Source of the DNA: Acidobacteriota bacterium | Lineage (GTDB): Bacteria > Acidobacteriota > Terriglobia > Terriglobales > Acidobacteriaceae | Direction: 5' to 3' | Assembly (NCBI GenBank): GCA_021798235.1 | Contig: JAJZMO010000239.1 | Span: 1-6,216 of the forward strand | DNA length: 6,216 bases | Shown here: piece by piece, positions 1 to 6,216 of the stretch | How the letters are laid out: each line of letters begins with the position of its first letter | How positions within the stretch are numbered: the stretch's first letter is position 1 | The notes under the pieces: generated by a model | Seen by the model: the letters and a program-made list of their open reading frames with translations, nothing else | Database searches by the model: none | Told to the model about the DNA's origin: nothing | Program-made: the position numbers and the translations under genes

Positions 1-51
1 CTGTTGCCAATCGCGCTGCGCTCGGAATCATCTGAATTTCTTCGCACCGAT

Positions 52-58
52 AGAGGAG
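52..58 (+). promoter_or_regulatory. Ribosome-binding site of acnA
   Basis: AGAGGAG lies about ten bases before ATG 69 and is the only Shine-Dalgarno-like stretch near it. It supports that start over others. The 68 bases before acnA hold no other recognisable element. I could not identify a convincing -35/-10 pair there, and the end of any upstream gene is not visible. Confidence 0.7.
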
Positions 59-68
59 AGCCTCACTT

Positions 69-2858
<2,790 letters not shown>

Positions 2859-2878
2859 CCGCGTCGACAACAAGAAAC

Positions 2879-2912
2879 AAAAAAAGGACTGGCACTCAGC
2901 CAGTCCTTTTTT
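2879..2912. terminator. Bidirectional intrinsic terminator between convergent genes
   Basis: A perfect 8-bp stem, GGACTGGC (2886-2893) pairing with GCCAGTCC (2899-2906), with a five-base loop ACTCA. It is preceded by seven A (2879-2885) and followed by six T (2907-2912). Read on the plus strand it ends 54 bases after the acnA stop with a U-tract; read on the minus strand the A-run becomes a U-tract, 20 bases past the stop of the 73-residue gene. The symmetric form fits one rho-independent terminator shared by two convergent transcripts. Confidence 0.93.
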
Positions 2913-2931
2913 ATTGGATAGAAATCATGCT

Positions 2932-3153
2932 CTACACACCTACGCCGTACTCGGTCTGGTGGCTGGCTGCGCGGCCCTCATCGCCTGCGTGGGAGAAAAA
3001 ATCATACGGTGTGCGGCGGTTGAAGTTGTACCGGGCGCGCAGCTGCCGCCCAACGTAAAAGCCGAGCGCCACCATGCCTGCCGCAACGGTGACCCAGCCG
3101 ATTGTGCGTGCCAGGGAACTCGATTCTGTTGTGGATTCGGCTTCTTTGGTCAT
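2932..3153 (-). CDS. Small single-pass membrane protein, function unknown
   Basis: A 73-residue protein I do not recognise as a named family. The N-terminus (1-16) is polar and acidic/serine-rich (MTKEAESTTESSS). It is followed by one clear hydrophobic segment, residues about 17-36 (IGWVTVAAGMVALGFYVG, with small glycine/alanine spacing). A basic stretch RQLRARYNFNRR (37-48) comes next, then a polar tail containing RTPYDFFSHAGDE. By the positive-inside rule the basic C-terminal side should face the cytoplasm; this is an inference. The start is ATG 3153, because a GGTGA Shine-Dalgarno lies just upstream. An in-frame TTG at 3186 would add 11 residues but has no comparable site and would place the GGTGA inside the gene. 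The gene is convergent with acnA and shares its terminator, and lies 167 bases downstream of the deaminase gene on the same strand. The membrane segment, ribosome-binding site and terminator together argue that it is real. Confidence 0.72.
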   Translation of the reverse strand: MTKEAESTTESSSLARTIGWVTVAAGMVALGFYVGRQLRARYNFNRRTPYDFFSHAGDEGRAASHQTEYGVGV

Positions 3154-3320
3154 CGTCTCACCCCGGGAACCATTGGCAGATTGCAAAATTTAAGTACACC
3201 AACGCTCACACCTGCGCTCATCTTACTCCAGATGTGGAGGCGTTTGAAAGCGGATTGTCACGGGAAAATCACAATGGGAATCCAAAAGAATAACGGGCCG
3301 ATTGGGAACACTGCGGGTGT
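3154..3320. other. Intergenic region between the deaminase and the small membrane protein
   Basis: These 167 bases hold no coding frame I can support. On the minus strand there is an AT-rich patch, TACTTAAAT (3196-3188), 35-43 bases before ATG 3153. It could serve as a -10 element, but no good -35 sequence is visible at the right distance. Near the deaminase stop, AACAC (3307-3311) and GTGTT (3317-3321) can pair as a 5-bp hairpin, but no U-tract follows. I therefore see no intrinsic terminator after the deaminase gene, and read-through into the 73-residue gene is possible. Confidence 0.4.
3158..3162 (-). promoter_or_regulatory. Ribosome-binding site deciding the start of the 73-residue gene
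   Basis: On the minus strand GGGGTGAGACG runs directly into ATG 3153. The GGTGA core sits four bases before the ATG, slightly close but plausible. It favours ATG 3153 over the upstream in-frame TTG at 3186. Confidence 0.6.
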
Positions 3321-4367
3321 TTATTCCGCATCCGGTTCCGGGTGCTGCTCCACCCTGCGCAGCAGTTCCAGCTTGCGTGCAGGTGGCAAAAAGCTGGCTT
3401 CAATCGAGTTTCCAGCCAGTTCACGCAGATGCTCTGGCGTACAGCCAAAGTTTTTGTGAGCCAGCGCATATTCCTCCAGCAAGTTGCTGCCGAACATGGC
3501 CGGGTCGTCGGAGTTGAGTGTGACCATAAGCCCCTCATCAAAATAGCGGCGTATGGGGTGCTCTTGCTCACGCGCGCAGCAGCCGGTACGCACATTGCTG
3601 GTGATGCAAATCTCCAGGGGAATCTGTTTCTGTGCCAGCGTCTCGATGAGATCCTGATCTTGCTGCGCGGTCAAGGCGTGGCCCAGGCGTTCCGCTCCAA
3701 TGTTGATGGCCGACCACAGGCTTTCTGGCCCGCAGGCTTCGCCCGCGTGCGCGGTTAGGCGCAATCCATTCTCTCGCGCCTCGCCATAGAGTTCGCGGAA
3801 GAGTTCCGCAGGGCCGCGGCTTTCATCGCCGCCAATTCCAATGCCCACGATGGAGGAAAATTGTTTGCGCATTTCTGCCGCCTTGCGAAAGACGCGCGCT
3901 GCTTCGTCTGCGCCAAAGTGCCGCACCGCGTCGAAGATCCAAAGCAGGCTGATGCCAAACTCCTTCTCTGCGCGTAAGCGTCCACGCTCCATGCCAGCAA
4001 AGAGCTGCTCAAACTCCGTCTTCTTCCAGTAATAGACAACGCCCACGGCCACATAAGCCTCGGCATGCACCACGCCCTGCTGGTGCAGATCGCGCAACAT
4101 GGCGTAGGTGATTAGCTCATAATCCTCGGGCGTGCGGAGCCGTTCCGTCACGGCTTTGAATGCCTGGAGAAAGCCTGGGAAATCCGCATAGTTGTAAAGC
4201 GCCTGCGCCGCTGCCAGTGTGAGCGGATCAGCATCGTGTCGCTGGCTCAGCGCAACCAGCGTTTCGGGAGCGATGGTTCCCTCCAGATGCAGATGTAGCT
4301 CCGCCTTGGGCAGCTTGCGCAGCCAATCCATCATTGCGGCTTCGGAAATGGTTCTCTTAGCGGGCAT
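3321..4367 (-). CDS. add: Adenosine deaminase family protein
   Basis: A 348-residue cytosolic TIM-barrel amidohydrolase, a normal length for the family. The family deaminates adenosine (or a related 6-aminopurine nucleoside) to inosine plus ammonia using one divalent metal, usually zinc. All catalytic landmarks are present: the HLHLEG motif near the N-terminus (metal ligands H25 and H27), GIGGDE at about 177-182, HAGE with metal ligand H207 and catalytic E210, RLGHA with H230, and NSDDP with D287 (metal ligand) and D288. The start is ATG 4367, preceded by AGGAAG at suitable spacing. A TTG one codon earlier is in frame but offers nothing better. The ATG overlaps the permease stop by one base (TGATG), so translation is probably coupled to the permease. 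The GGDE and HAGE motifs agree with adenosine deaminase. Related subfamilies act on aminodeoxyfutalosine, adenine or N6-methyl-AMP, so the family is certain and the substrate is not. Confidence 0.93.
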   Translation of the reverse strand: MPAKRTISEAAMMDWLRKLPKAELHLHLEGTIAPETLVALSQRHDADPLTLAAAQALYNYADFPGFLQAFKAVTERLRTPEDYELITYAMLRDLHQQGVVHAEAYVAVGVVYYWKKTEFEQLFAGMERGRLRAEKEFGISLLWIFDAVRHFGADEAARVFRKAAEMRKQFSSIVGIGIGGDESRGPAELFRELYGEARENGLRLTAHAGEACGPESLWSAINIGAERLGHALTAQQDQDLIETLAQKQIPLEICITSNVRTGCCAREQEHPIRRYFDEGLMVTLNSDDPAMFGSNLLEEYALAHKNFGCTPEHLRELAGNSIEASFLPPARKLELLRRVEQHPEPDAE

Positions 4368-5977
4368 CAATCTTCCTGAGGAGCAGTCGAGCGCTGTGCA
4401 GCGGAAAATTCACTGCGATGGCGGCTGTAGAAAAAGTAAATCACCAATCCAATGGCCAGCCACAGAAAAAACCGCACCCACGTCAGCACGGGCAGGCCAC
4501 TCATTAAGAGTACACAGAAAAACACGCTAAGCAGCGGCAGCACCGGGCCGCCGGGGCAGCGAAATCCTCGCGGGCGTTGCGGCTGCCGGACGCGCAAAAT
4601 CAGCACGCCGAGTGCGACCAAGACAAATGCGAAGAGTGTGCCAATGTTCGATAAGTCCGCAAAGGTGCCAATGTCGAGCAGGCCTGCGGGAATACCGACC
4701 AGAAAGCCTGCAACCCACGTGGCCACGTCCGGCGTGCGGAAGTGTGGATGCACGCGGCCAAAAAGGCGGGGCAGCAGACCATCCCGCGCCATGGCGAACC
4801 AGACGCGCGCCTGCCCAATCTGAAACACCAGAATCGACGAGATCATGCCCAGTAACGCACCGAGCAACACGATCAAATGCGTCCAGTGCAGCCAGGGGCT
4901 GGGGTGGGCCAGCTCTATCCGGTGCAGCGTGTTCACCACGGGAGCCGCGTCGTCCAGCAGCCATTGCCAGGGCACCATGCCCGTCAGCACAACGGCCACG
5001 CCTACGTAAAGCAACGTGCAGATGGCGAGCGTTGCCAGAATGCCCACGGGAATATCCCGCCGGGGATTTTTGCACTCTTCCGCCGCAGTGGAGATGGAAT
5101 CAAAGCCAATATAGGTGAAGAAAATGATGGACCCGCCGGAGAGAATTCCCGGCCAGCCATTCGGTGCGTACGGATGCCAGTGCGCGGGATGAATCCAATG
5201 CGCGCCCACAGTGATGAAGAGCAGAATCGCGGCGATCTTGAGCAGTACCATGCTGTTGTTCGTGCGGGCGGATTCTCGAATGCCACGCACCAGCACCACC
5301 GTCAGCAGCAGCACGATGAGGCACGCCGGCCAGTTGAAGCCAAAATGCCAACCGGGTGTGTACAGCGTGTGTCCTTGCAGGTCTTGCAGGCCGCTGGGCA
5401 GGTAGGCAGGTGTAATCCAGCGCAGGGCGGGATGCAGTCCGAGCCAATCCATCAGATCGACCAGGTGCGCAGCAAAGCCGACGCTGACGGCCATATTGGA
5501 GAATGCGTATTCCAGAATTAAATCCCAACCAATGATCCACGCGACCAACTCGCCGAGCGTGGCATAAGCATAGGTGTACGCGCTGCCGGCGATGGGGATC
5601 ATCGAGGCCATCTCCGCATAGCAAAGGCCGGTGCAGGCGCACACCAGCGCCACCAGAACGAGTGAAATGGAAATGGCCGGGCCTGCGCCGGGACGGCCAG
5701 CCAGGGATGCGTGGCGCAGCAGGGCATCCAGAACCGGCGTGTCCAGCAGCGATGCGGATGTGAGCGATTGCCCGGCGATGGCCGTGCCGATGACGGTGAA
5801 GATGCCGGAACCAATCACTGCGCCAATGCCGAGCGCGGTGATGGAGACAGGCCCGAGTGTTTTTTTCAGGGATTGTCCGGGCTGCTCCGATTGCCGCAGC
5901 AGCCCGTCGATCGATTTGGTGGCGAAGAGTTGCCTGCGCAGGCCCTGGCCACGGGTTGGAGTTGTTTTGGGGGTCAT
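4367..5977 (-). CDS. Amino-acid permease, APC superfamily, cationic amino acid transporter (CAT) type
   Basis: A 536-residue inner-membrane protein with about 12 hydrophobic segments, expected to import amino acids by proton symport. The N-terminal cytoplasmic part (1-42) has the CAT-type pattern FATKSIDGLL...LKKTLGP just before TM1. TM1 carries the unwound substrate-binding motif GIGAVIGSGIF (50-60). TM2-TM3 contain CYAEMASMIPIAGSAYTYAY (119-138), followed by GELVAWIIGWDLILEYA (142-158). The central FFTYIGFDSISTAAEECKNP (286-305) and RRDIPVGI (306-313) are the CAT-subfamily signature. Later landmarks are ARVWFAMARDGLLP (390-403) and FADLSNIGTLFAF (439-451). Compared with short bacterial homologues such as YfnA, there is an extra loop of about 30 residues between TM1 and TM2 (about 70-98). 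The start is ATG 5977; no good Shine-Dalgarno is seen, but the N-terminal family pattern begins soon after, so the start fits. It follows the basic-protein gene by 27 bases and overlaps the deaminase start. The exact amino acid carried cannot be read from sequence. Confidence 0.93.
   Translation of the reverse strand: MTPKTTPTRGQGLRRQLFATKSIDGLLRQSEQPGQSLKKTLGPVSITALGIGAVIGSGIFTVIGTAIAGQSLTSASLLDTPVLDALLRHASLAGRPGAGPAISISLVLVALVCACTGLCYAEMASMIPIAGSAYTYAYATLGELVAWIIGWDLILEYAFSNMAVSVGFAAHLVDLMDWLGLHPALRWITPAYLPSGLQDLQGHTLYTPGWHFGFNWPACLIVLLLTVVLVRGIRESARTNNSMVLLKIAAILLFITVGAHWIHPAHWHPYAPNGWPGILSGGSIIFFTYIGFDSISTAAEECKNPRRDIPVGILATLAICTLLYVGVAVVLTGMVPWQWLLDDAAPVVNTLHRIELAHPSPWLHWTHLIVLLGALLGMISSILVFQIGQARVWFAMARDGLLPRLFGRVHPHFRTPDVATWVAGFLVGIPAGLLDIGTFADLSNIGTLFAFVLVALGVLILRVRQPQRPRGFRCPGGPVLPLLSVFFCVLLMSGLPVLTWVRFFLWLAIGLVIYFFYSRHRSEFSAAQRSTAPQED
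4372..4377 (-). promoter_or_regulatory. Ribosome-binding site of the deaminase inside the permease 3' end
   Basis: AGGAAG on the minus strand lies within the last codons of the permease gene, four bases before ATG 4367. Together with the TGATG stop-start overlap it points to translational coupling and selects ATG 4367 as the deaminase start. Confidence 0.65.
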
Positions 5978-6004
5978 CGCGTAGAACGCGCGTTGGCGAT
6001 GCCG

Positions 6005-6160
6005 TTAGCGTTTGCCCAGCGCCTTGCCAGCCTTCTTGATTTTTGCCTTCAGGGAGCCGCGCGCATGGGTGCGCTTGGCTTTGGGAGCAGCCTTTTTCCG
6101 GGCTGCGCGCTTGACCTTTTTCCGCTCTGTCTTGTCTGCAATTGTTTTCGTGTTTGCCAT
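6005..6160 (-). CDS. Very small, highly basic Lys/Ala-rich protein, possibly nucleic-acid binding
   Basis: A 51-residue frame starting MANTKTIADKTERKKVKRAA and ending KKAGKALGKR, closed by TAA. By my count it has 15 lysines, 6 arginines, 11 alanines and only two acidic residues, so about 41 percent is basic. The segment RKKAAPKAKR (21-30) resembles the tails of histone-H1-like bacterial proteins, and the remainder could form a basic amphipathic helix. It has no cysteine, no membrane segment and no signal peptide. A strong GGAAGG (6164-6169) lies just before ATG 6160. The gene is first in the apparent minus-strand operon, 27 bases before the permease start. It does not match ribosomal protein THX as I remember it. 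A nucleoid- or RNA-binding role is an inference from composition alone. The clean start, ribosome-binding site and operon position argue against a chance frame, but such low-complexity short frames need homologues to be sure. Confidence 0.68.
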   Translation of the reverse strand: MANTKTIADKTERKKVKRAARKKAAPKAKRTHARGSLKAKIKKAGKALGKR

Positions 6161-6216
6161 ATGCCTTCCGTGATAAATGATTTCAAATCAAAAAAATCTT
6201 AAGAACGGCTCTTCGT
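6161..6216 (-). promoter_or_regulatory. AT-rich leader and probable promoter region of the minus-strand operon
   Basis: The 56 bases before the 51-residue gene are markedly AT-rich compared with the rest of the window. They contain the GGAAGG ribosome-binding site (6164-6169) and a 13-base odd-centred palindrome, TGATTTCAAATCA (6178-6190). They also hold a TAAGAT (minus strand, 6201-6196) that could be a -10 box; its -35 would fall beyond the window edge. The composition and position suit a promoter and 5' leader, but no element is proven and the palindrome may be chance. Confidence 0.35.

Noticed and set aside
3307..3321. Possible terminator hairpin at the deaminase stop (AACAC/GTGTT)
   Set aside because: The stem has only five weak pairs, overlaps the stop codon and has no U-tract after it on the minus strand.
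4877..5521. A 214-codon plus-strand frame opposite the permease
   Set aside because: It lies completely antisense to a clear membrane transporter, and its Gln/Arg/His-rich translation is typical of the complement of hydrophobic codons.
5711..6202. A 163-codon plus-strand frame opposite the permease start and the 51-residue gene
   Set aside because: It has no family resemblance. The minus-strand reading has the permease N-terminal pattern and a well-placed ribosome-binding site, so this frame is a shadow.

Overview
The window looks like a piece of a GC-rich bacterial chromosome. The protein sequences read most like Acidobacteria (Terriglobia/Acidobacteriaceae), judged from remembered family resemblance, especially the long TM1-TM2 loop of the permease and the extended linker of the aconitase. 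No database search was possible, so this placement is an inference. I see no mobile element, CRISPR array, rRNA or tRNA, and no convincing sign of a new defence or biosynthetic system. This is mostly ordinary core-metabolism DNA with two small uncharacterised genes.

Layout. The plus strand carries one large gene, acnA (69-2858), an AcnA-type [4Fe-4S] aconitase of the TCA cycle with all expected cluster ligands. Everything after it is on the minus strand. Read in the direction of transcription, from right to left, the genes are: a 51-residue very basic protein (6160-6005), a CAT/APC-family amino-acid permease (5977-4367), an adenosine-deaminase-family enzyme (4367-3321) and a 73-residue single-pass membrane protein (3153-2932). 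A symmetric hairpin with A and T tracts (2879-2912) lies between the convergent acnA and 73-residue genes and should terminate transcription from both sides.

How the genes work together. The first three minus-strand genes are packed like an operon. There are 27 bases between the basic protein and the permease, and the permease stop overlaps the deaminase start in a TGATG junction with its own ribosome-binding site. This implies coordinated expression of an uptake system and a nucleoside (or nucleoside-like) deaminase, plausibly for scavenging nitrogen-containing compounds; the true substrates are not shown by the sequence. The 73-residue gene is 167 bases further on with no obvious terminator in between, so it may have its own promoter or be read through from the operon. 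acnA appears to be a stand-alone unit as far as the window shows.
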